From contig OX638369.1 in assembly GCA_951812925.1 (NCBI GenBank), positions 3,782,001 through 3,846,000 of the forward strand: 64,000 nucleotides of DNA. The letters are read 5' to 3'. Positions 11,570 to 21,850 of this stretch are shown here, in pieces (position 1 is the first letter of the stretch; each line of letters begins with the position of its first letter). The DNA is from Calliopum simillimum (Eukaryota; Arthropoda; Insecta; Diptera; Lauxaniidae). The translations under genes were made by a program, and so were the position numbers. The notes beneath the pieces were generated by a model. The model had not been told where the DNA came from. It saw only the letters and a list, made by a program, of their open reading frames with translations, and did no database searches.

Positions 11570-11911
11570 GTCTATACGGGGCGTTCCGCGTACGCGAAAG
11601 CTCCTCTCTCTCTCTCAATTTACTCAATTAGCGTACGCGAAATCCAGTGAAGTTTTTTCCCCCGGGGAACTTGATTAATTTATGTACTGATCCGCGGCCG
11701 AAGGCCGCCGCGAAGCCGGTGTCGGATTTTTGGGAGTTTTAAATCCTGAGCTGCGGCCGCAGGCCGCCCACTTACCCCTACTTTTATGTAAAATTACTGT
11801 TGTAACGAAAATGCGTCCCGGGGGAAAAAACTTCACTGGATTTCGCGTACGCTAATTGAGTAAATTGAGAGAGAGAGGAGCTTTCGCGTACGCGGAACGC
11901 CCCGTATAGAC
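11570..11911. mobile_element. Palindromic GC-rich-ended element, ~97-bp arms
   Basis: The arms 11570-11667 (GTCTATACGGGGCGTTCCGC ... CCCCCGGGG) and 11815-11911 are close to perfect complements. They include a CTCTCTCT run and GCGTACGCGAAATCCAGTG. The 145-bp core is a copy of the GATCCGCGGCCGAAGG repeat also seen near 16.6 and 35.8 kb. It lies in the inferred 5' UTR intron of YIPF5. Confidence 0.85.
11686..11806 (+). repeat. GATCCGCGGCCGAAGG repeat, copy 1
   Basis: A GC-rich core with GAAGCCGGT, TTTTTGGGAGTTTTAAATCC, TGAGCTGCGGCCGCAGG and a TTATGTAAAATTACTGT tail. Copies occur at 16570-16712 (minus) and 35738-35926 (plus), in different surroundings each time. Confidence 0.75.
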
Positions 11912-12208
11912 AGACTCTTAGATTTATCGGTAAAGAATACGAGTATACGATTCATCACAGACATTTCATTTCACAATTTTAATTAGATTCTAATTCTGGA
12001 GCGGACCAATTTTCAGGAATCAATGAACTGTGGAAGCAATATTGTTTTTGAAATGGAATATGTTACTTGTTTTCTTATTATACTGAAATAAAACGATTGT
12101 TCGTCTTATTATAAATAGTGATAATAATCTAACGTTTGATACACTATTATCCTTCGACTTCAAATTAAGTCAGTTCCGGAACTTTTTATATTACATATTT
12201 AGACTTAC

Positions 12209-12330
12209 TATTGATTTGCTGAATATTATTAATGCAGAATTGATTCGTTTTTTGCTGAAACAAAAAATTTGTTAGTTAAATTGAGCCACGCACAAAAATC
12301 GAAAGAATTAAAAAAATCAACAGCTGGCCG
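12209..12330 (-). other. YIPF5: Probable YIPF5 5' UTR exon and promoter area
   Basis: On the minus strand the sequence ends in AATCAATA|GTAAGTC, a good donor at 12208-12207 that could pair with the acceptor at 11390. The transcription start cannot be fixed. Upstream (12340-12375) lies a duplicated TTTGACAGTTAA motif. This exon is inferred only from splice signals. Confidence 0.35.
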
Positions 12331-12462
12331 CTTTGACATTTGACAGTTAATTGACGTTTGACAGTTAACAGAAGTGTTGCCGCGCTTCTAAGACAAAATG
12401 TATCTTATGTAAAATATGTTCCAAATGAGAAAAAAAGTATCAAAATAAACTAAAATAATAGA

Positions 12463-12625
12463 GCTATTCTGGCTAAGCCAGCAGTAAGTCCTTCGGAATA
12501 CATGTCAGAATTACTTTCTAAGATTTTTTAAGACTCCCGAAGACATTCGGTATTCTGGCGCAGAAATCTTTTAGAAAAAGCTCATAAATTCACCACACAA
12601 AAGCTTTCGTGGTGAACTTGTCAAA
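12463..12625. repeat. Element end A (GCTATTCTGGC)
   Basis: TAGAGCTATTCTGGC at the outer edge is followed inward by GGTATTCTGGCGCAG and TTTAGAAAAAGCTC. The same order occurs in reverse complement at 17215-17391. It may be one terminus of a large decayed element, or a solo MITE. Confidence 0.4.
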
Positions 12626-13154
12626 TTGTGCAAAATAACATGGTTGAATTGCTCTGGTTGCAGCGATAACAAATGCTGCTTCTTCCTAAACTACGAAAAT
12701 GTCAAAATTCTTTGTTTTGATTCTAGACTTTTGACAGATAGCAAGGCAAGATGCCGGGCTCCATATTATTTTGACATGCAAAATAAGTTCTTCTTGCGTG
12801 CCGCCATATAATATTGTGCAGAAATTGTTGCTACATGTTTTTACACAAACTTTTCTTTTCTTTTGTAACTATTAGAACAAATATTAAACCAAAATTGTTA
12901 TAATTTTGTTTGTCCCTTTATCATTATCACTCACACAAACAAAAATTTAACAACTGCCAAATCTTAAGCAACAATTTTACTTTAAAAACTGTTGTTGTTT
13001 TTTTTTTTTTTTGCCCAAATAGGGCTCTCAGAATTAATTACAACAACAACAACAGAAAGTTCGGCTAAAGTCAAGCGTTGCTCCCAGAACCCAATTTGGT
13101 TTAAACCAAGCTTTTCTTGTTAAACTTATAATTCTTACAAAAAATGTTTAATCA

Positions 13155-13395
13155 AAAAGTGTCGCTCGGACCTAGTTTTGGAGATATGGTCATCGGAAGA
13201 TCGAGATATAGCTTTTATAAAAACTGATATAAGTTCTGAATCCCTTGATGAATTTCAAAAACATTGATGTTATATGAAAGATATTTTAACTGGCTACAAA
13301 ATTATTCTGAAAAAGTTTTAAATCCAAGCTATGGTTTTCAAGACATGGTGATTTTGTGAAAATTTTGACCAGTTTTTTTTAAAAAAAAACTATTA
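13155..13395 (+). repeat. Dispersed GGAGATATGG repeat, plus orientation
   Basis: The order is GTCGCTCGGA, TTTTGGAGATATGG, a GAAGATCGAGATATAGCTTT block, ATGTTATATGAAAG, AACTGGCTACAAAAT, AGTTTTAAATCC, and GACCAGTTTTTTT. The same order recurs at 16185-16545, in reverse at 15930-16080 and 16860-17015, and partly at 14480-14640 and 47955-48320. Confidence 0.7.
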
Positions 13396-13559
13396 TAAAT
13401 TAAAAAAATACCTTAATAACCTATAGCTGTAGTAACAAAATATGAAAGCCTTATCTATTTTCCTTCATAAGGTATTCCATTTAAAGCTAAATTTGCATCA
13501 TTAGGGCATTTTTTATAGAAAAACAAAAATTAAACTAAATAAATTTTCATGAAATTTAG

Positions 13560-13920
13560 CAAATATTACAACAACAATACCACCACTAACAAAAACAGCG
13601 CTAACAAAAACAACAACAACACCACCACCACTAACAACAACAACAATGTCTCAGAGAGACCATCCTATTGGGAGGCCAGGAATAACAACCTTGACGACAA
13701 TATCTGTCTGGCGTTCGAGTCGTTACAATAACAACAACGACACCATCACTAACAAATACAATGACACCACCATCCACAACAACAACATCAACAATACCAC
13801 TAACAACAAGAACAACACAACAACACTAACAAAACAAAAACACTACTAACAACACTAACAAAACTACTACTAACAACAACAACATCACTATCAACAACAC
13901 CACTATCAACCACAACAAAA
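13560..13920. repeat. ACA/ACC trinucleotide microsatellite
   Basis: About 360 bp of interrupted AAC/ACC triplets. Overlapping Asn/Thr-rich open frames are microsatellite artefacts. Confidence 0.85.
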
Positions 13921-14115
13921 TGAAATTTTTTTTTCAAAAACGTGAGGTTTACTACTACTTTTTATTTCAAAAGAGAAAAATTGTTATTCAAAATTTCGCG
14001 CGAAATTTTTAATAACAATTTTTCGCCTGCGGCGCTTTTTTTTTTGGAAACTTTTGCAAATCATTCAGTCAGGTTATATAACTGATTACAAAAATAAGGT
14101 CTTAACCCCCTAACG

Positions 14116-14381
14116 GTGAACCACTCAATTTCTTTTAAAGATCCAGTAACTGATAACCACACAAATACGATTGAGGGTCTGTGGCGATATGTCATATAAC
14201 AGAAGAAAATGATTTTACGAAGGATATACTGCAGAATTCATGTTCCTTAAAAAGTGAAAAGCAGAGGGGGTTGAGCCAATGGAGGATTTTTTTCAATATG
14301 AGGGAGAATTGCATAAAGTCGTTTCCTATGAAGCAGAGAACGATGATGATGATAATGTTGTAGATGAAGACATCTTATAAA
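14116..14381 (+). pseudogene. Merlin-type (IS1016-like) transposase C-terminal fossil
   Basis: Frame from 14116 reads VNHSISFKDPVTDNHTNTIEGLWRYV before a stop, seen here in pieces: VNHS, DPVT, HTNTIEGLWR. After a frame change it continues EGYTAEFMFLKK and an Asp-rich acidic tail ending at about 14380. The NHS...F.DP.T..HTN.IE..W order followed by a Y.AEFM motif is characteristic of the C-terminal part of Merlin/ISXO2-like DDE transposases, including the catalytic Glu of HTNTIE. The N-terminal two thirds are missing and the frame is broken at least once. It lies among repeat debris with no visible termini. Confidence 0.7.
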
Positions 14382-14479
14382 ATAAAATACAAATTTTAAT
14401 TCTTCTATATATTTTTTTTTGGAAAAACCTTACAAATATAGGAAATCAGATACAAATGGCATAGTTAATAAAAGAAAAT

Positions 14480-14640
14480 AGATTGGCCTTTCATATTTTG
14501 TTACTAAAATTATGGATTGATGAGACGTTTTTTGGAAAAAATAGTGTTTTTTTAAAAAAACCTGGTCAAAATTATCTTAAAATCGCCATATATCGAAACC
14601 GAAAACTCGGATTTAAGACTTTTGTATACCAATTTAGTAG
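14480..14640 (-). repeat. Dispersed GGAGATATGG repeat, partial, minus
   Basis: It keeps CCTTTCATATTTTG, AAAAAACCTGGTCAAAAT and CGCCATATATCG in the reverse order of the 13155 copy. Confidence 0.55.
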
Positions 14641-14889
14641 CTACCCTACAAGAAAAATTTACGGTTCGTAAATTGCGTACCCAAAGCGAATCACGCTTAC
14701 GAACTGTGATTTTACTAACACATGCATACATTTTGTACATGTAAACGATGTTTTATTTGTCAGTTTTAAATTTTCAAAAAAATTAAAAAATCAAAAAAAA
14801 AATTGTCAAACAAAAACGCAAATTTTTAATAAGACCAGCACACAAGTCATAATTATGACTTAAGGAATAGAAACACACAGCCACACAAT

Positions 14890-15590
14890 ATGGTATTGAT
14901 CAAAATACTCTTTCCGGATTCGCTCAGTCTTGAACTTGCAACTGGATATGGTAAAGCTGATTCTGCAAGTTAGTATGGTGGTGATGCACACAAGGATACC
15001 GCCGGCCATGTTGCTGTTGGTGGCTTAGGTTGCTCTCTGATCAATCAAATGGAAGTTTTAGCTTTTGCCGTTTTACAACAAGCTGTTGGCTCAAGTGCTG
15101 CTACTAAGCGCGGAAACAACAACGGAAGCATTGGTAGGGCTGTGGTATCTGCAGCATGCTGCTGATGGTTCGGTATACTTTGCTACACTTAATGCCAGTT
15201 ACGCTGATATCTGTATCTTTGGTTTTATTGTGTCTGCCATGCAACAAGCATTTGTATGAATTTAAAATGGAAATATATTTCAAAATGTATGTATTAATTG
15301 GATTTCGTTTAGATTGTTGATGCTCCTCCTTGTGCTTCAAAATGTGTCAGTTTCCTCTGAAGATGTCAACCGTGGAAAAACTTAACTTAAAGCAGCCGTT
15401 TTAAATGCTTATGCACATTTAACACCGAAGACGTTTCCTTTGTGACATGTGCAATCTGGCCGTACATCAAGACTGCTGTCGCTGTTGCTTACAGTCACCC
15501 AATTGGTGAGCCATCCATGTCACATGCGCCCAATAAGCTGGCTTGTATATGACTATGTTATGAATATTATCAAACTGTTAACTATGTCAG
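14890..15590 (+). pseudogene. Decayed coding-like block, unrecognised
   Basis: The block is GC-richer than its surroundings and shows short in-frame stretches such as GYGKADSAS and YGGDAHKDTAGHVAVGG separated by stops. A shifted frame continues with LQQAVGSSAATKRGNNNG. The Gly/Ala/Tyr/Ser bias suggests a degraded secreted structural protein such as a chorion or cuticle type, perhaps a retrocopy, but I cannot name it. No intact frame or splice signals support a live gene. Confidence 0.35.
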
Positions 15591-15929
15591 TTAACTAAAA
15601 TTAATTTTTTTTTGTCAATAAATAATATAAAATATTAAAAGTTAAAAATGGAATCTTATTTTAACCATACATTTTAAATGTATTAAATCAGTTCGTATGC
15701 GATACCATTTTAACGTATCAAAAACGAACCGCTCTGATGTTACGAAAACGTAACTATTTTGCGAGCTTAAAACGTAGTACCAATACATAGAAATTACTAC
15801 GTTTTTTATTCTACTGTTCTTATTCTAACATTTACGTTTACGGTTCGCATTCGAATCGCCAAAGCGGTACGTTTACGAAGTCTTGTATGAATAATAGACT
15901 TCGCCGGCGTTACACTTTCGTGACGTTTT

Positions 15930-16080
15930 TCTTAGAGGGTAGTTATAATACCTTTCATATGACACCAAATTTTTTAATATCCATTAAGGGACTCAGAACT
16001 TATACTTGTTTTCATAAAAGCTATATCCTGATCTTCCGATTGCTATATCTCCGAAACCAGATCTGAGCGACACTTTTTGT
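15930..16080 (-). repeat. Dispersed GGAGATATGG repeat, minus
   Basis: It contains ACCTTTCATATGACACCAA, AAAAGCTATATCCTGATCTT and TATATCTCCGAAAC in the order expected for the reverse strand of the 13155 and 16185 copies. It lies head to head with the 16185 copy across about 100 bp. Confidence 0.65.
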
Positions 16081-16184
16081 TTTTGCTGTTGCTGTTGTAA
16101 TTAATTTCCTAAGCCATATTTTGGCAAAAAAAAAAATTTTGGCTTTGGGAGCAACGCTTGACTTGTTCCGAAAGTTCTAGTCAA

Positions 16185-16545
16185 ATCTACTTTCGGAGAT
16201 ATAGCCATTGGAAGATCGGGATATAGCTTTTATTAAAACCGGTAAAAGTGCAGAATCCCTTAATGGATTTTAATAATATTGGTGTCATATGAAAGGTACT
16301 TTAACTGGCTATAAAAACGACACGCAAAAGTTTTAAATCCGAGTCATGGTTTTGGAGATATGGCAGATTTTCGAAAATTTTTACCAGTTTTTTTGTTTTT
16401 AATGCACTATTTTTCCAAAAATGTCATATTAACAAAACGGCATATGAAAGGTAATTTAATAAGCTACAATACTGAACACAAAAATTTCTGAATCTGGCTC
16501 GTAGTTTTCGAGATACTACGACTTTTCTGAAATTTGGGCCGATTT
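16185..16545 (+). repeat. Dispersed GGAGATATGG repeat, longest copy
   Basis: It carries TTTCGGAGATATAGCC, TGGTGTCATATGAAAGGTAC, TTTTAAATCCGAGTCATGG, GGAGATATGG and a second part ending in TCGAGATACTACGAC. Confidence 0.7.
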
Positions 16546-16569
16546 TTGTTCCCACAGAAATTTGGCATA

Positions 16570-16712
16570 AGAGTAGGAGTAAGTGGGCGGCTTCGGCCAC
16601 AGCTCAGGATTTAAATCTCCAAAAAATCCAATACCAGCTTCACGGCGGTCTTCGGCCGCGGATCAGTCTATAATATATCCATCACCTAGTTTGTTAGCAA
16701 AATTCCAAATTT
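16570..16712 (-). repeat. GATCCGCGGCCGAAGG repeat, copy 2 (minus)
   Basis: The reverse complement of copies 1 and 3, with a flanking AACAAACTAGGTG and TATATTATAGACTGATCC block. It shows the unit is longer than the GC-rich core, about 165 bp. Confidence 0.7.
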
Positions 16713-16859
16713 CCGTTGTTGTTCATGAAAATTTCTTTGGCTTACTTTTTTGTTTTCCCATAAAAAATGTGCTAATGAAGGAAATAAGGCATAAATTGCA
16801 TATCAAATCGAATGAAATTGATTAGGATTCCATAATTTATTACAAAAGCTAAAGGTTAA

Positions 16860-17015
16860 TCACACATTTTTTGGAAAAATAGTGCTTTAAAAATAAAAAA
16901 CTGGTCAAAATGTTTGAAAAGACGCCATATCTCGAAAATGTTGACTCAGATTTAAAAGCTATATCCCGATCTTTCGATGGCTATGTCTCCGAAAGTAGAT
17001 CCGATCAGACATTTT
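16860..17015 (-). repeat. Dispersed GGAGATATGG repeat, minus
   Basis: It carries AAAAAACTGGTCAAAATG, GCCATATCTCGAAAATG, TTTAAAAGCTATATCCCGAT and TATGTCTCCGAAAGTAG, the reverse-strand order of the family. Confidence 0.6.
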
Positions 17016-17214
17016 TGATTACATATTCTTTCTTAAAATTAAAAGCGTAATAAGCTAAATTAGGTTTAAAACAACATATTAACAGTCGATAACCTTACAT
17101 TAAGCCCAGCTGTTTTATGATAAAAAATTGTAAACTAGCAATAAAATAAAATTTTTCTTAATTCTTCACTTTTCACATAATAAAAACCTAACCGCAAGCA
17201 ACTAATAGCTTTAA

Positions 17215-17391
17215 GATCGCTCTAAGACCTCCTACGTAGCAGATATTAAAAGTCGTATTCATAAAGACGGAAAAGAGCTTTCTAAATGCTACCAGAATAC
17301 CAAAACATCTTCGTTACTACTTTCGTAGCAGTGAAGACTGTGGTAAGCTGTTTGACAGCTCTAATACTGTCGCCAGAATAGCCCTATAAGT
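17215..17391. repeat. Element end B (GCCAGAATAGCCC)
   Basis: The mirror image of 12463-12625: GAGCTTTCTAAATGCTACC, CAGAATACCAAAACATCTTC, and the outer GTCGCCAGAATAGCCC. The string AATACTGTCGCCAGAAT also occurs once at about 59064. Confidence 0.4.
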
Positions 17392-18145
17392 TTCACACAA
17401 GTAACAAGTATTTTAATTTTATTTCATATAAAAGGCGTTTTTCTTTTTTTGTTCAGAGTAGAGCTCGAAACAGAGCGTGAGCACGTCGGGTATAACCTGA
17501 GCAGAGCACGCTCAGAGTGCCTTAATTTATTTATGAAACACACTTGAACATTTTTCCATTAAAAGCCGGTCAAACTGCCAAAAAATTCAAATAAATTATT
17601 AAATTAATTTTATTTTATTTTTATAATAATATATGAAATAAAGCTTTTGGCTGTATGTAGTCAAAAACACAGCTATTGTCTTTAACCCATTTTCTGGTGC
17701 TGTTCGAGTTTTCGAACAGCAAATTTGGCAATTTTCATGATTTTTTTTAATTCCGGATTTAAGTAAGCCTTGCTGTTATATACCATATTATAGTTAGTTA
17801 AATTAGCTTTCAGAAAAATAAATGTTGAGGGAATAAAAATGATAGTCTTACTTTCTTCTTTTCCAGTCTCCAGGGGCACTCTAGAAGCCTTGGAAGCAAG
17901 GAAACTTTTTTTTTTCATGGGTGCCCTCCTGAGGAGAGGATTGTGGAAAGATAAGTTCAGGAACAATATTAAGGGAGGAAAAAATTGTGTTAGTCTCTCA
18001 AATTCAATATATAAACTAAGTTGTACAAAACTACCATTGTTCGACTTTTCGAACAATCCCACCTGGCGAAACTATAACAGGAACAACATCTTGGATAACG
18101 GATTCGAGCTTTTTGGGTCATAACTACTTTAGAAAAGATATGTGG

Positions 18146-19130
18146 CAGTGTTGCCAACTTTAAATTTGAAAACACACCAAATACGGTAAAAAACACGTTT
18201 TTTCCTAAAAAAAAGCACTAAATTCTATTTTGCAAAAAAACAAAAAAGTTTCGTACGTGACAAGTTAAGTAATTTTTAATAAAAACATTTTAATTATAAA
18301 AAATTCTTTTATAAAAGGACTTTTCAATAAATAATTATTATATATGTACGTGTATATGTGTAGTTAAATATCAAAACTGCCTAAGCCCCACTCTGATATA
18401 TGGGCAGAATAAAATAAATTAAAAACAATTAAATGAAATTAATTTTACTTTGCTTAAAAATCTGAGAGGGACTTAGGCAGTTTTGATATTTAACGACAAA
18501 TATAATATATACATAAAATTAAGATCGACATTACTTTGGCTTTAGATGACTCGAACTTGTAGCTTATAAAACAAATCTGTTGAATTATTTTCACTACTTT
18601 CGGGTTCCTCCGGCTACAACATGGTTTCTATGTAATGTTCTGATTTCTGGTCTGCTTGCAGACTATATATTTTTAATAGTGTTTCATCTGGTAATTCATA
18701 AGTGTCGCAGCAGCAACCATTCCATTTTAATCCATATTTACTATGGAGTAAAGAATTTACAGAATTAAATGAAAGTTTGTTTCTTACTTTTGATTTAAAC
18801 GCAGCCATCGAACTAAATACTCTTTCTACTTCAGCATTGGAATATGGCAATGACAACACACGTAGGGCTAAATTTGATAGGTCTTCAAAAGGGTTTGGGC
18901 CTAAAGAATCTTTAAAACCTATTTCATTGATCCAAAAGGACGTAGCACTATTTTCTAATTCCAAATTAAAAGCCTGTTCACATCAGCATTTTATGAGCTT
19001 TATTCAACGAGCAAAACAAAGTCTTCAAGAAGAAAAAAAGCACTAAAAAAAGCACTAGGCCAAAAATTTTACGGGTAATAATCCCAAAAAGCACTAGATC
19101 CAGTGCGAAAAGCATAAGTTAGCAACACTG
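18146..19130. mobile_element. 985-bp deleted hAT element
   Basis: The left end CAGTGTTGCCAACTT and right end AAGTTAGCAACACTG are imperfect inverted repeats. The flanks ATATGTGG (18138-18145) and GAATGTGG (19131-19138) match at 6 of 8 positions, as expected for an aged 8-bp hAT duplication. It keeps only the transposase C-terminus on the minus strand, so it is an internal-deletion derivative. AAAAAAGCACTA motifs recur just inside both ends. Confidence 0.85.
18614..18964 (-). pseudogene. hAT transposase C-terminal dimerisation domain
   Basis: The open frame carries DLSNLALRVLSLPYSNAEVE, then RVFSSMAAFKSKVRN and a final SLLHSKYGL. This is the hATC dimerisation block near the end of hAT-superfamily transposases. 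The DDE catalytic core and BED finger are absent from the 985-bp element. The fragment cannot encode an active transposase. Confidence 0.85.
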
Positions 19131-19738
19131 GAATGTGGCACTAACACAATTCATCGATTCAGCATTACTCTGGGTTGACAGCATAAATTGTATGACAGCT
19201 TATAAACACAGGGATGCTTTTTTCAGTGCTGTGTAGTTAGTGCAGAGCTGGAAAACAATCGATGTTTGCGACCATCGATGTTTTTAAAACGAAATAAAAA
19301 AAAAAAAAAAATAAGGTTAGTTTATTCTATATGAGATCAGTTTACAGCCGATATTCATCATTTTTGTTTAAAAACAGTAGTTTATCAATTATTTTTGGTT
19401 TTAAAGCACATCTTCACTCAGATATAGTCTGTCCAGCTTTGCTAAAAGTTCGTTCTGATGAACACGTTGTTGCCGGTATACACAAAAAACGTCTACTCAA
19501 TCCTTTGAGAGCCAGCATATCTTCAGTGTTCATCTGAAAAAAAAGAAATAATTTGTTTAGTCTATTTTTGGCTATATATGGGGAAATCTCAGCAAGTGTG
19601 GACTTCGGTGTGAATAGGTCTCCGTTCGCCGAGTCAGCACCCGTTGCATGTCCCATCCATTTCAACATGTCTGGGACACTTATTGGATGATGTTAAATAC
19701 AAAAACATGCGTGTGCTACCGCCTGGAAGCTTTATTTT

Positions 19739-20023
19739 TTATTTTTTTGCCGAAATTCGAGCAAAATCCACAAATTTTGAGTGTGAATTGAATAAGCCGC
19801 TTCCGTTATTGAGCCATAACTTTTGAGGCGGTTCAGCAAATTGTTTTGGGCTTTTAGTATCTTTAACATGAATGTTAAGACGTAAGAAAAACTGCATCTC
19901 GTTGATGTGCCTTAGGTAGAACGCTAGATATGGGTCTTCAAAGTTGTGTGAATGGTTTTTACCCAAAATCTGGTAATTTTCGGTTTCTAACATGCTGCTC
20001 TGGGGGCGATTATTTTTTCGCAA
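19739..20023 (-). CDS. Unrecognised 94-aa open frame in the 2.4-kb insertion
   Basis: The frame contains FEDPYLAFYLRHINEMQFFL and LKWMGHATGA-type sequence lies further downstream in another frame. Composition looks protein-like rather than A/T-run driven. Its position within the inverted-repeat insertion suggests a remnant of that element's own protein. No conserved motif was recognised. Confidence 0.25.
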   Translation of the reverse strand: MRKNNRPQSSMLETENYQILGKNHSHNFEDPYLAFYLRHINEMQFFLRLNIHVKDTKSPKQFAEPPQKLWLNNGSGLFNSHSKFVDFARISAKK

Positions 20024-20439
20024 TATTCCTCATGAAATATGATTTTTTAATGTTATGACTAAAAGTAATGTCCAGATAAAAGGGTGTGCCACCAATGGTT
20101 CGGTGGTAACACACTTGAGAAGAAGCTCAAATGTCGATTTTTCATGCGAAAATACGTCTAAAAAAATGGTATTTTGAGGGGCACAAAAATCCGAGGGCAC
20201 AATATTGTCTCAAACCTTGCGAAAACATTGGACCTAGGGCCAATGAATATGTAAAAAAATCGCCCCTCAGAACATTCTTCAACAATGGCTAGTATGTAAA
20301 ATTTTTTAAGGTTCATCTATATGTACAATGACTGTGTGTGTGTATGAAGCATTATTACTCAGGAACTACTAAGCCAATTCAGCTAAAATTTTGGGAATGA
20401 GTGTATCTCAGGTATGGAAATGTGTTGATTCTATACACG

Positions 20440-20830
20440 AAGGTTTCCGAAGATCACCCGAAGGTTTCCGAAGATCACCCGAAGGCTTCATAGTCAAAAC
20501 GAAGAATATCTGGGTACACTGGAGGGGAAATATCTATGGCAAACTTTCATCAAGTTTTAATTGATAATTTTCTGGGCCACCCAAAGTTTGCCGAAGGTCA
20601 CCCGAAGGCTTGATAGTCAAAACGAAGAATACCTAGGTATGCGAGAAAGAAAAAATCGATGGCGAACTGTCAAAGAACTTTAACAGGTAGTTTTTTTAAA
20701 ATACCCGAAGGTCACCCGAAGGCTTCGTACTCAAAACGAAGAATACGAGAAGGAAAAAATGCATGGCGAACTATCAAAAAAACCTTAACTAATAGTTTTC
20801 TGTGACACCCGAAGATTTCCGAAGGTCACC
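20440..20830. repeat. CCCGAAGG(C/T)TT minisatellite-like array
   Basis: Units of TTTCCGAAGATCACCCGAAG alternate with GGCTTCATAGTCAAAACGAA and AAATCGATGGCGAACT-like spacers. There are about four higher-order repeats of roughly 110-130 bp. Confidence 0.75.
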
Positions 20831-21379
20831 CGACATGCCGACACTTAATTGCTCGTTGGAGGTCGGGTACCAACCGTAATAGTGACTTGAAGTTATTTGG
20901 TTTTACGCGCTTTTGAAGACTTTAAGAATCTATTTTTATGGTTACTGGGTAAATTTCGACCAGTATTGAGACAAGTGTCAACCGAGATCACCTGTAAACT
21001 ATAATTTGACTGGGTAAAAATTTGAAAAAAAATCTCAAATGGTTGGCTGTGCTCTTCTTGTATGTAGATATTGTTTTCTGAATGTTATAGTGGAGTCAAT
21101 AAAGACCTAAAACTGGCAAAATGAGGAAGTCCTCAAGGAAAGGTCCGATTTTGATGATTTTTTTTTTTAATTTTGTTTTTTTTTTTTTATTTAAATTCAG
21201 AAACCTTTTGAAGCTGTATCGGAATTATATACTTGTTTAATATATTAAAAACTTTTGAAAAGATAAAAATAAGTTGGAAATAAAAAAAACAACAACCAAA
21301 AATTAAAATAGTAATTTTTAATGTATTTGGCAATGCTAAATCGGCGCAGCAATATGACCTTAAAAAAATTTTTATATTA

Positions 21380-21850
21380 GGGGCCACCCTAAATATACAT
21401 AAATTCTAAATTTTTTTCTTCAGAAATATTCCCTTCAATTTCCATGCTTACTTTCATGAAAATCGGTGCAGCATAACCTTAAAAATTTTTTTGTATGAGG
21501 GCCACTCTAAATATGCACCCTTAATAAAAGTTTTTTAACCTAGGCAAATTCCATGTGAATTGAAAAAATACGATTTAAAAAATTGTGTGAGGGCCACCCT
21601 AAATAAAAGTTTTATAGTTAAAGCAGTGCAACTTAATATAAAAACCACGTGGTGTAGAATTAATGTGAATCGATTAACTGGTATGTGAGAAAATCCGATT
21701 TAAAAAATATTTTTGTATGAGGGCCACCCTAAATATACACTCTTGCGGAATGAAAAATACTTTATAACCGATTTCCATGCCTACCAAATACATATAAAAA
21801 ATTTCATAAAAATCGGTCGAGCCGTTTCAGAGGAGTTCAAACACAAACAC
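21380..21850. repeat. GGGCCACCCTAAATA units with a retroelement-like tail
   Basis: GGGCCACCCTAAATATACA occurs near 21380, 21495 (variant), 21590 and 21722 at about 110-130-bp spacing. Each is followed by AAAATCGGT-type sequence. The last unit runs into AAATCGGTCGAGCCGTTTC and CACAAACACCGTGACGCGAG, which resembles 3' tails of dispersed insect SINE or RTE-like elements. Confidence 0.55.

Noticed and set aside
13549..13849. Asn/Thr-rich open frames
   Set aside because: They are readings of an AAC/ACC microsatellite in two frames.
17682..18123. Overlapping 126- and 94-codon frames on opposite strands
   Set aside because: Neither shows a family motif. Partial mirrored TTCGA...TCGAACA motifs hint at a repeat, but arms are too short to call.
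20440..20830. CRISPR-like repeat array
   Set aside because: Spacers are themselves repeated and unit lengths vary. It is a minisatellite in a eukaryotic transposon.
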